Assembly (NCBI RefSeq): GCF_000621205.1
Contig: NZ_JHYY01000035.1
Span: 34,048-98,047 of the forward strand
Length of the DNA stretch: 64,000 nt
Direction: 5' to 3'
Source of the DNA: Halotalea alkalilenta DSM 17697
Lineage (GTDB): Bacteria; Pseudomonadota; Gammaproteobacteria; Pseudomonadales; Halomonadaceae
The notes under the pieces were generated by a model. The model did not search any database and had not been told where the DNA came from. It was given only the letters and a program-made list of their open reading frames with translations. Of this stretch, positions 8,271-18,900 are shown in pieces; within the stretch, counting starts at the first letter, position 1; the number at the start of each line of letters is the position of its first letter. Made by a program: the position numbers and the translations under genes.

Positions 8271-9427
8271 ACTCGCGGACCCCAATGCGCAGCCTGATGT
8301 GCGCCCTCGGTATCACCATGCTGCTCGCAGGATGCGGCGGCGGTGTCAAACCCGATCCGCCACCCAAGGAGCTGGGTGACATCCAGCCGCAGGTCCGCCT
8401 CGACCAGCAGTGGTCGCGCGGTATCGGCGACCTGGGCCGCGCCCGCTATCCGCTCGAACCCGCACTCGACGCAGGCGTGCTCTATACCGTCAACGCCGAG
8501 GGCCGGCTACGGGCGATCAACGCCGAGAGCGGCGAGGTCAGCTGGGAAAGCGAACTCCACGTGCCGGTCTCGACCGGGGTCTCGGTCAGCGCCGGGCGGC
8601 TGTTCATCGGCACGCGCAAGGGCGAAGTGCTGGCGGTGAGCCTGGGCGATGGCAACATCGTCTGGCGTACTCAGGTCGCGAGCGAAGTGCTGACCACGCC
8701 CCAGGCGAACAACAGCCTGATCGTGGTGCAGAGCGTCGATGGCACCCTCACCGCGCTCGACAAGCTCACCGGCGACCAGCGCTGGCTCTACGCTGCCTCG
8801 CAGCCCACCCTCACCCTGCGAGGCACCGGCACTCCACGCACCATCGATCCGGTCACCTTCGCGGGCTTCGCCAACGGTCGGGTCGGGCTGTTCGACAACC
8901 GCAGCGGCGAGATGATGTGGGACATGCGCATCTCGGTCCCCCAGGGGGCCAACGAGGTCCAGCAGCTCACCGACGTGATCGGCCAGCCGGTGCTGACGCC
9001 TGACGGTCGGCTGTTCGTGACCAGCTACAATGGCCAGGTGGTAGCGGTCAACGTGCAGAACGGCCAGACGCTGTGGAGCCGGGAGCAGTCGAGCTATCGC
9101 TCCCCGCTGCTAGTGGGCAATACGCTGTTCACCGTCGACGAGCGCAGTCACGTCCACGCGCTCGATGCCAACAGCGGAGAGCCGCTGTGGGAGCAGGATG
9201 GCCTCGAAGGCCGCCAGCTGACCGCGCCGGTATTCGTCGACGGCCAGATCGCGCTGGGTGACTACGAAGGCTATGTCCACCTGCTCAACGCCGGCAGCGG
9301 CGAGATGGACGGCCGCGCGCGGATCGGCGGCGACGGTATCGGCGTACCGCTGCTGAGCGATGGCAACCGTCTCTATGCGCTGTCCAACTCGGGCAAACTG
9401 GTCGCGTTCCAGCTCATCGCCCAGTAA
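8267..9427 (+). CDS. bamB: BamB, beta-barrel assembly lipoprotein
   Basis: The 386-residue protein has a lipoprotein signal ending LLAGC (Cys23) and then repeated PQQ-type beta-propeller blades, seen as recurring patterns such as LRAINAESGEVSWESEL, LTALDKLTGDQRWLY and VHALDANSGEPLWEQ. It is the scaffold lipoprotein of the BAM complex that inserts outer-membrane proteins. It starts within an ATGA overlap with yfgM, so the two are translationally coupled. der follows after 211 bases. Confidence 0.95.
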   Translation: MNSRTPMRSLMCALGITMLLAGCGGGVKPDPPPKELGDIQPQVRLDQQWSRGIGDLGRARYPLEPALDAGVLYTVNAEGRLRAINAESGEVSWESELHVPVSTGVSVSAGRLFIGTRKGEVLAVSLGDGNIVWRTQVASEVLTTPQANNSLIVVQSVDGTLTALDKLTGDQRWLYAASQPTLTLRGTGTPRTIDPVTFAGFANGRVGLFDNRSGEMMWDMRISVPQGANEVQQLTDVIGQPVLTPDGRLFVTSYNGQVVAVNVQNGQTLWSREQSSYRSPLLVGNTLFTVDERSHVHALDANSGEPLWEQDGLEGRQLTAPVFVDGQIALGDYEGYVHLLNAGSGEMDGRARIGGDGIGVPLLSDGNRLYALSNSGKLVAFQLIAQ

Positions 9428-9433
9428 GCTCCA

Positions 9434-9459
9434 GGCGGAGCGGCGAACGTCGCTCCGCC
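9434..9459 (+). terminator. hairpin after bamB
   Basis: Nine G-C-rich base pairs (9434-9442 with 9451-9459) form a compact hairpin six bases after the bamB stop. No T-run follows, so it may protect the mRNA 3' end rather than stop transcription alone. The remaining bases up to der (9460-9638) show nothing clear beyond a TATATA-like stretch near 9494. Confidence 0.4.
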
Positions 9460-9638
9460 CGCCGGCACCTTCGGCCTCTATTCCCTGCCCCCTATATAGC
9501 CGCCGCGCTTTTCGCTACCATTCACTCCCAATCGCCCCGCCCGCCGACCGATCGCCACGCGCATCGGACTCGTATTTCGGCCGGGAAGCCACATTCTAGA
9601 GCGCAGTTGATCTGGCCGCGCCAATCTCGAGCATCGAA

Positions 9639-11045
9639 ATGAACCCCGTGATCGCACTGGTCGGCCGTCCCAACGTCGGCAAGTCCACCCTCTTCAATCG
9701 CCTGACCCGCTCGCGCGATGCCATCGTCGCCGACTTTCCCGGGCTGACCCGCGACCGCCAGTACGGCAATGGCCGCCTCGGCGAAAAACCCTTCACGGTG
9801 ATCGACACCGGCGGAATCAGCGGCGACGAGCAAGGCATCGACGCGGCGATGGCGGAGCAGTCGCTGCTGGCGATAGACGAGGCCGATATCGTGCTGTTCC
9901 TGGTCGATGCCCGCGCCGGGCTGACGCCGACCGACGAGGCGATCGCCCAGCACCTGCGGGTCAACCAGAAGAAGACCTGGCTGGTGGTCAACAAGACCGA
10001 CGGCCTTCCCGAGGAGACCGCCACCGTCGAGTTCCACGCCCTCGGCCTCGGCGAACCCTACCCGATCGCTGCTTCCCATGGACGCAACGTCACCCAGCTG
10101 ATCGAGCTCGTGCTCGAGCCATTTCCGGAGCCCAGCGATACCGAGGCGCACCCGGAGCTCGATGGCAAAGGCATCAGGATAGGCGTGGTCGGTCGTCCCA
10201 ACGTCGGCAAGTCGACCCTGGTCAATCGCCTGCTGGGCGAAGAGCGCGTGGTCGTGTTCGATGAGGCCGGCACCACGCGCGATGCGATCGAGATTCCCTT
10301 CGAGCGGCGCGGCAAGCCCTATGTGCTGGTCGACACCGCGGGTATCCGCCGGCGCAAGAACGTAAGCCTGATCGCCGAGAAGTTCTCCATCGTCAAGACC
10401 CTCGATGCGATCAAGTCATGCAACGTCGCGGTGCTGGTGCTGGACGCACGCACGGGCCTGGTCGAGCAGGATCTCCACCTGCTCGACTACGTGCTCAATA
10501 CCGGCCGCGCGCTGGTGCTGGCGGTGAACAAGTGGGACGGGCTCGAGAGCGAGGCGAAGGAGAAGATGCGTACCGAGATCAAGCGACGCCTGGGCTTCGC
10601 CGACTATGCGGACCTGCACTTCATCTCGGCACTGCACGGCACCGCGGTAGGCGATCTCTACCCCTCGATCGAGCGGGCGTTCAAGAGCGCCACCGCGCAC
10701 TGGACCACCAACCGCCTCACCACCCTGCTCCAGGACGCGGTCACCGAGCACCAGCCACCGATGGTCAACGGCCGCCGGATCAAGCTCAAGATGGCCCACC
10801 AGGGCGGTAGCAACCCGCCGATCATCGTGGTTCACGGCAACCAGATCAATCAGCTGCCCGAAGCCTACAAGCGCTACCTGATCAATACCTTCCGCAAAGT
10901 GCTCAAGGTACGCGGCACCCCGATCCGCTTCGAGTTCCGCTCGGGGGCCAACCCCTTCGACGCCAACCCCGACGCCACCGACCGGGAGAAAGCCAAGGCA
11001 CGCCAGCTCGCACGCACCCGCGAGGCGCGGCGCAGCAAGCGCTGA
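9639..11045 (+). CDS. der: Der, double-domain GTPase of ribosome assembly
   Basis: The 468-residue protein carries two G domains in tandem. The first has GRPNVGKS at 9-16, DTGG and NKTD; the second repeats GRPNVGKS near residue 185, then DTAG and NKWD. A KH-like C-terminal domain ([21 protein letters not shown]) and a basic tail follow. Der is essential for 50S subunit maturation. It closes the gene string that starts at iscR, and the following gene is on the other strand. Confidence 0.97.
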   Translation: MNPVIALVGRPNVGKSTLFNRLTRSRDAIVADFPGLTRDRQYGNGRLGEKPFTVIDTGGISGDEQGIDAAMAEQSLLAIDEADIVLFLVDARAGLTPTDEAIAQHLRVNQKKTWLVVNKTDGLPEETATVEFHALGLGEPYPIAASHGRNVTQLIELVLEPFPEPSDTEAHPELDGKGIRIGVVGRPNVGKSTLVNRLLGEERVVVFDEAGTTRDAIEIPFERRGKPYVLVDTAGIRRRKNVSLIAEKFSIVKTLDAIKSCNVAVLVLDARTGLVEQDLHLLDYVLNTGRALVLAVNKWDGLESEAKEKMRTEIKRRLGFADYADLHFISALHGTAVGDLYPSIERAFKSATAHWTTNRLTTLLQDAVTEHQPPMVNGRRIKLKMAHQGGSNPPIIVVHGNQINQLPEAYKRYLINTFRKVLKVRGTPIRFEFRSGANPFDANPDATDREKAKARQLARTREARRSKR

Positions 11046-11097
11046 GCCCCGCCCACTGACTGGCGCAGGGGCCAATTCACCTTTACCGCGCCGCGCT

Positions 11098-11949
11098 TCA
11101 CGCGCCGGCGCCGACCCACTGGCAGGCGAACTGCCAGGCGGCCCGGCCGCTGCGCACCCCTCGCAGGGTGGCGTAGCGCAGCGCCTCTTCCCGGGCCTGC
11201 GCGTTCCAGTCTCCCTCGAGATACTTGACCCAATACTCGCAGGCGACGAGGAACGTCTCCTGATTGAAGGCATGGAAGGCGAGCCATAGGCCGAATCGAT
11301 CCGAGAGCGAGATTTTCTCCTCGACGGCATCGCCATGGTGGAGTTCGCCGTCGACGATCCGGGTGTCGGTGTTGTCCACCGCGGCCTCCGGCAGCAGGTG
11401 GCGACGATTGGAGGTCGCGTAGATCAGCACGTTCTCCGGCGGACCGGTGAGCGTGCCGTCGAGCACGCTCTTGAGCGCCTTGTAGGCGTGATCGCTGGCT
11501 TCGAAGGAAAGATCGTCGCAGTAGACGATGAACCGGTAGCGCTGGTCGCGAAGCCTCGCCACCAGCCCGGGCAGCCCCGCCAGGTCATGGCGGTCGACCT
11601 GGATCAAACGCAGCCCTTCACCACTCAGGTCGTTAAGCAGCGCACGGATGATCGAGGATTTGCCGGTACCGCGCGCGCCCCACAGCAGCGCATGGTTGGC
11701 CGGGCGACCGGCGATGAAGGCGCGGGTGTTGTCGAGCAGCGCGCGCTTTTGCCGCTCGATGCCGACCAGATCGTCGAGGCTCACGTCATCGCGGGGCGAT
11801 ACCGCCACCAAGCGTCCGCCCGCCAGCGGATGGCGCTCCCAAAGTGCTGCGATGTCACGTCGCCAGTCGATCTCGGCGTGCTCAGGGGGCAGCAACGGCT
11901 CGATGCGTGCCAGCAGCGCGATCAAGCGCGAGCTCAGTTCCTCGTTCAT
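11098..11949 (-). CDS. DUF815-family AAA-type ATPase
   Basis: The protein has 283 residues from the ATG at 11949, chosen because GGAGA lies about six bases upstream; an in-frame ATG at 11985 has no ribosome site. A Walker A motif GARGTGKSS is at about 91-99, and a Walker B-like hydrophobic run ending FIVYCDDLSF follows. The IYATSNRRHLLPE segment resembles sensor 1 of AAA proteins. The architecture matches the DUF815 family, whose substrate is unknown to me. It is convergent with der and divergent from the M48 protease gene. Confidence 0.8.
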   Translation of the reverse strand: MNEELSSRLIALLARIEPLLPPEHAEIDWRRDIAALWERHPLAGGRLVAVSPRDDVSLDDLVGIERQKRALLDNTRAFIAGRPANHALLWGARGTGKSSIIRALLNDLSGEGLRLIQVDRHDLAGLPGLVARLRDQRYRFIVYCDDLSFEASDHAYKALKSVLDGTLTGPPENVLIYATSNRRHLLPEAAVDNTDTRIVDGELHHGDAVEEKISLSDRFGLWLAFHAFNQETFLVACEYWVKYLEGDWNAQAREEALRYATLRGVRSGRAAWQFACQWVGAGA

Positions 11950-12003
11950 CGGCTCTCCAATGGTCGGTCGCGAATCGTTGGCCATAGTCAGCGACGCTTC
12001 GTG

Positions 12004-12032
12004 CTGACTCGAAGTTTTAAGTCAAACATAAT
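12004..12032 (+). promoter_or_regulatory. candidate promoter for the M48 protease gene
   Basis: CTGACT (12004-12009) and CATAAT (12027-12032) are 17 bp apart in a locally AT-rich stretch, with 4/6 and 5/6 matches to sigma-70 elements. The start would be near 12040, about 65 bases before the gene. Confidence 0.45.
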
Positions 12033-12104
12033 GCAATCCCACCGGGGAGTGGGTCACAGTGCAGCATCCCACGACTCGATGCCCCCTGTTCGATGGAAGA
12101 CTTC

Positions 12105-12905
12105 ATGCCCCGCTATCGTCCCACGCGCAAATGCGCACGCCTTGCCTCCCTCACCATCACCATCGCACTACTCGCCGGCTGCGTGACCAGCCCCGAGGGC
12201 CGCTCGCAGCTGGCGCTGTTCTCCAACCAGGAGCTCGATGCCCAGGGCGCTGCCGCCTTCGCCGAGATCAGCGCACAGACCGCGACGCTGCAGGGCGCGC
12301 AGGCCGACTACGTGAGCTGCGTCGCCGATGCGATCACCGCCCAGGTACCGGCCTCGAGCGGCTACAGCCAGTGGCAGGTACGGCTATTCGATAGCGACGA
12401 GGTCAATGCCTTCGCACTGCCCGGCGGCTACATCGGCGTCTATCGCGGCCTGCTCGGGGTTGCCGCCGACCAGAACCAGCTCGCGGCGGTCATCGGCCAC
12501 GAGGTCGCCCACGTACTCGCTCATCACGCCAACGAGCGGGTCTCCAACACCACGCTGACCCAGTACGGGCTGGGCGTGGCCCAGAGCCTGGGCGGCGAGC
12601 AGCTCGGCAGCCTGCTCGGGCTCGGCGCCCAATACGGCGTGCTGCTGCCCTACTCCCGTCGCCAGGAGAGCGAAGCCGACGTGCTCGGCCTCGATCTGAT
12701 GGCGCGCGCGGGCTTCGAGCCGCAGGCGGCGATCACGCTGTGGAACAACATGGAGCGCGCCACCCAGGGAGCGACTCAACCCGAATGGGCCTCCACCCAC
12801 CCCGACAGCCAGCGCCGCATCGCCGAACTGCAGAACCGCCTCTCCATCGCGGAGCCGCTCTATCGCGCGGCCCAGAGCGAGGGTAGACGGCCCAGCTGCG
12901 GTTGA
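12105..12905 (+). CDS. Periplasmic M48-family metalloprotease lipoprotein
   Basis: The protein has 266 residues from the ATG at 12105, which has GGAAG about six bases upstream; another in-frame ATG lies 12 bases earlier. A lipoprotein signal ends ALLAGC. The zinc site is HEVAH in AAVIGHEVAHVLAHHANER, with the third ligand Glu in SRRQESEADVLG. These features define the M48 peptidases of the LoiP/YggG type, which trim outer-membrane or misfolded periplasmic proteins. It lacks the TPR domain of BepA. It is convergent with aroE, 18 bases apart. Confidence 0.88.
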   Translation: MPRYRPTRKCARLASLTITIALLAGCVTSPEGRSQLALFSNQELDAQGAAAFAEISAQTATLQGAQADYVSCVADAITAQVPASSGYSQWQVRLFDSDEVNAFALPGGYIGVYRGLLGVAADQNQLAAVIGHEVAHVLAHHANERVSNTTLTQYGLGVAQSLGGEQLGSLLGLGAQYGVLLPYSRRQESEADVLGLDLMARAGFEPQAAITLWNNMERATQGATQPEWASTHPDSQRRIAELQNRLSIAEPLYRAAQSEGRRPSCG

Positions 12906-12923
12906 ACCGGGCGCGTCGGCGGA

Positions 12924-13748
12924 TCAGCCTTGCGCATCCGTGTCTCCGCGCATGCCGGCGAGCACGGCACCGGTGTCAGGCTGGAGGCCGTGCCAGATGA
13001 AAAACGATTCCGCCGCCTGCTCGACCAGCATGCCGAGCCCATCGTGGCTGCACGCCCCCCGCTGCTCGGCCCAGCGCATGAATACCGTGGGCTGGGCGGC
13101 GTAGACCATGTCGTAGGCGAGCGCTTCGCCTGCGAACATGCCCTCGGGCAGCGGTGGCAGCTCGGCGCCGAGACTGGCACTGGTGCCGTTGATCACCAGG
13201 TCGAAGCGGCCCTCGAGCTGGTCGAAGGCGCCTCCCGCGATCGGGCCAAGGCCATTGAATCGCTCAGCCAGCTGGCGGGCACGCTCGGCGGTGCGATTGG
13301 CGACGAACAGCGCCTGGGGACGGCGCTCGAGCAGCGGCTCGAGCACCCCGCGTACCGCGCCGCCCGCGCCGAGCACCGCAATCCGCGCGCCTTCGAGACG
13401 CGCGCCGAGCCGCTCGAGATCGCGCACCAGCCCGACGCCGTCGGTGGTATCGCCATGCAGCCGTCCCTGGTCATCGACGCTCAGCGTATTGACCGCACCG
13501 GCACGGCGCGCGCGCGGCGCGACCACCTCGGCCAGTGCCAGCGCCTCCTGCTTGAACGGGACGGTAACGTTGGCACCGCGCCCGCCGGCGGCGATGAACT
13601 CCGCCACGCTGCCGGCGAATCCGTCGAGCGGTGCCAGGCGTCGTTCATAGCGCAGCGGCATGTCGAACTGCGCGGCGAAGGCGTAGTGGATCTCAGGCGA
13701 GCGAGAATGAGCGACAGGGTGACCGAAAACGCAATAAATGGCTGACAC
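12924..13748 (-). CDS. aroE: Shikimate dehydrogenase
   Basis: The protein has 274 residues and reduces 3-dehydroshikimate with NADPH in aromatic amino acid synthesis. Substrate-site residues are seen in HPVAHSRSP and NVTVPFKQEA (catalytic Lys), and the cofactor site in LGAGGAVRGVLEPLL and ANRTAERA. The start is GTG at 13748, supported by GGAG five bases upstream and by the family N-terminus VSAIYCVFGHP; a longer frame adds residues unlike the family. Here aroE is not directly beside hemF, because a DinB-like gene lies between. Confidence 0.93.
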   Translation of the reverse strand: MSAIYCVFGHPVAHSRSPEIHYAFAAQFDMPLRYERRLAPLDGFAGSVAEFIAAGGRGANVTVPFKQEALALAEVVAPRARRAGAVNTLSVDDQGRLHGDTTDGVGLVRDLERLGARLEGARIAVLGAGGAVRGVLEPLLERRPQALFVANRTAERARQLAERFNGLGPIAGGAFDQLEGRFDLVINGTSASLGAELPPLPEGMFAGEALAYDMVYAAQPTVFMRWAEQRGACSHDGLGMLVEQAAESFFIWHGLQPDTGAVLAGMRGDTDAQG

Positions 13749-13912
13749 GACAGCTCCAATGCTTGTAAAAACGAAACCAGGACGGTACACGCACCACACA
13801 ACACGCCGCCCTCGCAGATCTGCGAGTCAAGCTCGGGCCGAGACAGCGACGTGGCACTGCGTTCGACCCGGCTTGATCATTCTCCCCCATTCCAAGGACG
13901 CCGACCCCGTTC

Positions 13913-14416
13913 ATGATCGCCGACTATCTGCGTACTCTCATCGACTATCACGAGTGGGCCACTCAACGGCTGCTCGGTGCCTGCATGGAAGTAAGCGAAG
14001 GAGATTACCGCCGCGACCTGGGGCTCCACTGCCACGGTATCCACGGTACGCTCAACCATCTGCTGCAGACGGAGGAGCTGTGGCTTTCGCGCTATCTCGG
14101 CAGGCCCGCTCCCGATAGCGCCACTGCGACCGATGTCTACCGCGAGTCGATCAGCGGTCGCGACACGCTCGCCGCGGCGCTGCGCGAGCAGTGTCGCCAG
14201 TGGCGCCAAGCGGTGAGCACGCTCGACGACGCCAGCGCCACCGAACAGCTGAGACTCGAGGGGGGCGTCGGCATCCTCGAGCTGAGCCGGGTCGAGCTTC
14301 TATTCCAGGTGATAAGCTACGCGATCCAACTGCGCGGCCAGCTGATCTATGCGCTGACCTCGCTGGGCAACCCCGATCCTGGCCTCGACTTCCTCACCTA
14401 CAGCAGCTCGCCGTAG
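13913..14416 (+). CDS. DinB-like (DUF664/DinB superfamily) four-helix protein
   Basis: The 167-residue protein has the DinB pattern: LRTLIDYHEWATQRLL at the N-terminus, then HCHGIHGTLNHLLQTEELWLSRYLG with the first metal-site histidine. A third conserved His is not obvious, since the last helix reads ISYAIQLRGQLIYAL where family members often have H-x3-H. Family members are metal-dependent transferases or stress proteins of mostly unknown substrate. The gene is divergent from aroE (164 bases apart) and convergent with hemF (9 bases apart). No specific function can be assigned. Confidence 0.75.
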   Translation: MIADYLRTLIDYHEWATQRLLGACMEVSEGDYRRDLGLHCHGIHGTLNHLLQTEELWLSRYLGRPAPDSATATDVYRESISGRDTLAAALREQCRQWRQAVSTLDDASATEQLRLEGGVGILELSRVELLFQVISYAIQLRGQLIYALTSLGNPDPGLDFLTYSSSP

Positions 14417-14425
14417 GCGTCGGCC

Positions 14426-15373
<948 letters not shown>

Positions 15374-15407
15374 TCAGCGATGAAAGCGCGGCAAAGGTCG
15401 GCCAGGG

Positions 15408-15962
15408 TCAGAGCCGAAGACGCACTCCAGTGGCGAGATCGCGGATCTCGCTGGGCCGGTCGCGACCGCCGAGGGCGCCCGGCACTACCGCATCGAGCGT
15501 ACCACCGAAGTCCCGGCGCACCTCCTGCTCGCTAAGCGCCGACGGTCGACCGGCGAGGTTCGCCGAGGTCGACACCACCGGGCCGCCAAACGCCTCGCAC
15601 AGCGCCGAGGCCAGCGGATGAGCGGTGACCCTGAGCGCGACCTTGTCGTGCGCGCCGCGTATCAACGGGTGAGCGCGGCCATTGTCGGGAACCAGCCAGG
15701 TGAGCGGCCCGGGCCACTGCTCGGCCAACCGTCGGCGAGACTCGGCATCGAGCCCTGAAAGCCAGGGCTCGAACTGCTCGATGGACGCAGCGATCAGGAT
15801 CAATCCCTTGGCCGCATCGCGCCGCTTCAACCCGAGCAGCCGTTCGAGCGCGAGCGGATCATCGGGATCACAGCCGAGCCCCCAGACCGCCTCGGTCGGA
15901 TAGGCGACGATCCCACCCCGGCGCAGCACTGCAGCGGCGTCGGCGATCACCTCGGTAGTCAT
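15408..15962 (-). CDS. tsaC: TsaC/Sua5-type L-threonylcarbamoyladenylate synthase
   Basis: The protein has 184 residues, the short TsaC form without the Sua5 C-terminal domain. It makes threonylcarbamoyl-AMP for the t6A37 modification of tRNA. Family signatures are GGIVAYPTEAVWGLGCDP, LKRRDAAKGLILIA and PVVSTSANLAGRPS. The ATG at 15962 (MTTEVIADA) with GGGAAAG eight bases upstream is preferred to a TTG seven codons earlier. It lies between dprA and hemF, the usual order in this bacterial group. Confidence 0.93.
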   Translation of the reverse strand: MTTEVIADAAAVLRRGGIVAYPTEAVWGLGCDPDDPLALERLLGLKRRDAAKGLILIAASIEQFEPWLSGLDAESRRRLAEQWPGPLTWLVPDNGRAHPLIRGAHDKVALRVTAHPLASALCEAFGGPVVSTSANLAGRPSALSEQEVRRDFGGTLDAVVPGALGGRDRPSEIRDLATGVRLRL

Positions 15963-16020
15963 GATGCAATCTTTCCCTGGCAAACGGTGGCGCAGATTCT
16001 AGCCTCTTTGATTGCTCGAC

Positions 16021-17109
16021 TCATCCCTCGCGCCGCCGAATCCAGCCTCCAGGCCGGCGCAGTACCCGCCCCTCGATCTCCAGGGCCTGGAGCATCGCCG
16101 CGCAGCGCGAGACATCGAGGGCTGCGCGTTCGACCAGCGCATCCAGCGGCATCGGTGACTCTCCGAGCAGCGCAAGCAGCGGGCTCCCTTCCCCCATCGC
16201 ATCCGGCTCTTCGGGCGCGACCGGTGCGAGCGAGAGCCGACCGGAGAACTCATCGAACAGCTCATCGGCCCGCGTCACCAGCCGGGCCCCTTCCTGGATC
16301 AGCCATAGGCAACCCTGCACCTGGGGATCGTCCAGCGCGCCGGGCAGCGCGAACACCTCGCGATTCTGCTCCAGCGCCAGCCGGGCACTGATCAAAGAGC
16401 CGCTTCGCATCGCCGCCTCGATCACCAGCACCCCCTGGCTCAACCCGGTGACCAGCCGGTTGCGCCGAGGAAAATGCCGGGCATGCGCCGGGGTGGCGGA
16501 CGGCAGCTCCGAGAGCAGGAGCCCCCCTTCGGCGAGCAGCCGCTCGCGCAGCCGGGCGTGCTGGCGCGGATAGAGCACATCGACACCGCAGCCGAGCACT
16601 GCGATGCTGCGCCCCTTTGCCTCGAGCGCTCCCAAATGGGCGGCACCGTCGATGCCCTTGGCCATCCCGCTTACCACCGTGAATCCACCGGCGGCGAGCC
16701 GAGCGGAAAAATCCAGCGCGTGACGCAGCCCGGCCCGACTGGGTCGACGACTGCCGACCACTGCGATGCAGGGCTGCTCCAAGGCATCGAGATCCCCCCA
16801 CCCCCAAAGCAGCGCGGGCGTGTCGTCGATCTCGTCGAGCAGAGAGGGCCAGCGAGGATGGCCCGGATGGAGCAGATGGTGCGCTTCGCCGCGCTCGAGC
16901 CAGGCGAGCATCGGATCCAGCAGCTCGCGACCGACGTCGGCACGCAGCAGATAGCGCAGATAGCTGCGCTGCTCGACACTCAAGGCGGCCAGCCAACCGT
17001 CCGGCCAGGCCGCCTTCGACTGCCGTAGCCGCCTAAGACGGCGACACCCCAGCCCCGGCACCAGCGATAGCGCCAACCACTCCCGCGCTCCCGGCCATAC
17101 TTCGCTCAT
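16021..17109 (-). CDS. dprA: DprA/Smf DNA-processing protein
   Basis: The 362-residue protein loads RecA on incoming single-stranded DNA during transformation. The Rossmann core is seen in IAVVGSRRPSRAGLRHA, VVSGMAKGIDGAAHLGALE, TIAVLGCG-type sequence and PRRNRLVTGLSQGVLVIEA. An N-terminal helical part (1-80) and a C-terminal winged-helix-like part (about 290-362) flank it, giving the long DprA form. It is divergent from def across a 262-base region, an arrangement common in gammaproteobacteria. Confidence 0.93.
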   Translation of the reverse strand: MSEVWPGAREWLALSLVPGLGCRRLRRLRQSKAAWPDGWLAALSVEQRSYLRYLLRADVGRELLDPMLAWLERGEAHHLLHPGHPRWPSLLDEIDDTPALLWGWGDLDALEQPCIAVVGSRRPSRAGLRHALDFSARLAAGGFTVVSGMAKGIDGAAHLGALEAKGRSIAVLGCGVDVLYPRQHARLRERLLAEGGLLLSELPSATPAHARHFPRRNRLVTGLSQGVLVIEAAMRSGSLISARLALEQNREVFALPGALDDPQVQGCLWLIQEGARLVTRADELFDEFSGRLSLAPVAPEEPDAMGEGSPLLALLGESPMPLDALVERAALDVSRCAAMLQALEIEGRVLRRPGGWIRRREG

Positions 17110-17131
17110 CGATGCTCCCCTCCCTCAGCGG

Positions 17132-17160
17132 TTTATCTGCCGCCCGTGGCGCACTACAAT
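17132..17160 (+). promoter_or_regulatory. candidate promoter for def-fmt-rsmB
   Basis: TTTATC (17132-17137) and TACAAT (17155-17160) are separated by 17 bp between the divergent dprA and def genes. The -35 is weak and the -10 good. The start near 17167 leaves a leader of about 205 nt before def, in which I see no clear riboswitch or leader peptide. Confidence 0.4.
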
Positions 17161-17371
17161 AGGGGCATTCCCGCCGTTCGCCGCCTATGAGACATAGCGG
17201 CAGTCCATCGCTGCGGTTTAGCCCAGGCTGGACGCTCGCCGAGCGAAGCGGCCGTGGATATCACCCGTGCATCCAGATCGATCTCCGCGGTCCGCCGCCA
17301 CTGGCTTCGCGCCAGCGCTGGCTCGGTGCTATCCGCGGCGGAGGCGTCCTTACTCTTTGGTATCCCTATCC

Positions 17372-17878
17372 ATGGCCATACTCCAGATCCTCGAATACCC
17401 CGACGAACGCCTGCGCACCGTCGCCAAACCGGTCGAGAAGTTCGACGATGAGTTGAACAAGCTGATCGACGACATGTTCGAGACCATGTACGACGCACCC
17501 GGCATCGGCCTTGCCGCCACCCAGGTGGATCGCCACATCCGTCTGTTCGTGATGGACGTGAGCGACACCCAGAACCAGCCGATGGTGCTGATCAACCCCG
17601 AGTACGAGCCGCTCGACGACGAGCGCGCACAGATGCAGGAAGGCTGCCTGTCGGTACCCGAGTACTATGCCGAGGTACCCCGGGCACTGCGCATTCGCGC
17701 ACGTGCGCTGGACCGCGACGGCAAGCCCTTCGAGCTCGAAGCCGATGGCCTGCTCGCCCACTGCATCCAGCATGAGAGCGATCACCTCGACGGCAAGCTG
17801 TTCGTCGACTACCTCTCGCCGCTCAAGCGCGAGCGGATCAAGAAGAAGATGCAGAAGCGCCACAAGGCCAGCGCTTGA
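17372..17878 (+). CDS. def: Peptide deformylase
   Basis: The 168-residue protein removes the N-formyl group from new polypeptides. The three family motifs are complete: GIGLAATQ (44-51), EGCLSVP with metal ligand Cys92, and HESDH with His134, Glu135 and His138. Positions match the E. coli enzyme within two residues. The ATG at 17372 gives the normal N-terminus [15 protein letters not shown]; the longer frame upstream does not resemble the family. fmt follows after 47 bases. Confidence 0.97.
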   Translation: MAILQILEYPDERLRTVAKPVEKFDDELNKLIDDMFETMYDAPGIGLAATQVDRHIRLFVMDVSDTQNQPMVLINPEYEPLDDERAQMQEGCLSVPEYYAEVPRALRIRARALDRDGKPFELEADGLLAHCIQHESDHLDGKLFVDYLSPLKRERIKKKMQKRHKASA

Positions 17879-17925
17879 GCCAGCCTCGAGCGCTGCGTCG
17901 CACACCATCGCCATCGAGTTCCTCC

Positions 17926-18900
17926 ATGCCCGTATCCCTGCGTGTCGGCTTCGCCGGCACCCCTGACTTCGCCGCCGCCATCCTCGAGGCGCTGCTCGCT
18001 AGCCGCCACCAGGTGGTGTGCGTCTATACCCAGCCCGACCGCCCCGCCGGACGAGGGCGCAAACCGCAGTCGAGCCCGGTGAAGCTGCTCGCCGAGCGCC
18101 ATGGCCTGCCGGTTCACCAGCCCGAGCGGCTCAACAGCGAGGAGAGCCGGGCCGCGCTGGTCGAGGCGCGTCTCGATGTGCTGGTGGTCGCCGCCTACGG
18201 TTTGATCCTGCCGCGCGAAGTGCTCGAGATCGCGCGGCTGGGCGCGCTCAACGTCCATGCCTCGCTGCTGCCGCGCTGGCGCGGCGCGGCGCCGATCCAA
18301 CGCGCGATCGAGGCGGGTGATACCGAAAGCGGGGTGACGATCATGGCGATGGACGAAGGCCTCGACACCGGCGACATGCTGCTCGAACGCCGGGTGGCGA
18401 TCGATGCGCAAACCACCGGTGGCGCGCTTCACGACGCGCTCGCCGTGCTTGGCGCGGAAGCCATCGTCAGCGCCCTGGATACGCTCGCAGACGATCCCGC
18501 ACGGCTCCCTCCCCGCCCGCAGCCGGCGCAAGGGGTGAGCTATGCCGCCAAGCTCTCCAAAGCACAGGCCCGGCTCGATTTCGACCAGCCCGCCGAACGG
18601 CTCGCCGCCAAGGTGCGCGCCTTCAATCCCTGGCCGGTGGCCTGGGCGGAGCTCGATGGAGAGCCCCTGCGGATCTGGGCCGCCGAGGCCGAGCCGCAGA
18701 GCGCCTCGCAGGCCGCCCCCGGCACGCTGCTCGAAAGCGACGGTGAATCGCTGCTTATCGCCTGCGCGAGCGGACAGCTGCGAGTACTCCGTGCCCAGCT
18801 GCCCGGCGGCAAGCCGCTGTCGCTGCGCGAACTGCTCAACAGCCGCGCCGAGCGCTTCCTGCCCGGCAAGCGCTTCGCCCCCCTGGAGCCAAGCGCATGA
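17926..18900 (+). CDS. fmt: Methionyl-tRNA formyltransferase
   Basis: The 324-residue protein formylates initiator Met-tRNA with 10-formyl-tetrahydrofolate. The catalytic triad lies in LGALNVHASLLPRWRGAAP (Asn109, His111) and DEGLDTGDM (Asp150). The SLLPRWRG loop is typical. A C-terminal OB-fold tRNA-binding domain covers about 205-324. The ATG at 17926 gives the usual LRVGFAGTPDFAA start. It overlaps rsmB by four bases, so the two are coupled. Confidence 0.97.
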   Translation: MPVSLRVGFAGTPDFAAAILEALLASRHQVVCVYTQPDRPAGRGRKPQSSPVKLLAERHGLPVHQPERLNSEESRAALVEARLDVLVVAAYGLILPREVLEIARLGALNVHASLLPRWRGAAPIQRAIEAGDTESGVTIMAMDEGLDTGDMLLERRVAIDAQTTGGALHDALAVLGAEAIVSALDTLADDPARLPPRPQPAQGVSYAAKLSKAQARLDFDQPAERLAAKVRAFNPWPVAWAELDGEPLRIWAAEAEPQSASQAAPGTLLESDGESLLIACASGQLRVLRAQLPGGKPLSLRELLNSRAERFLPGKRFAPLEPSA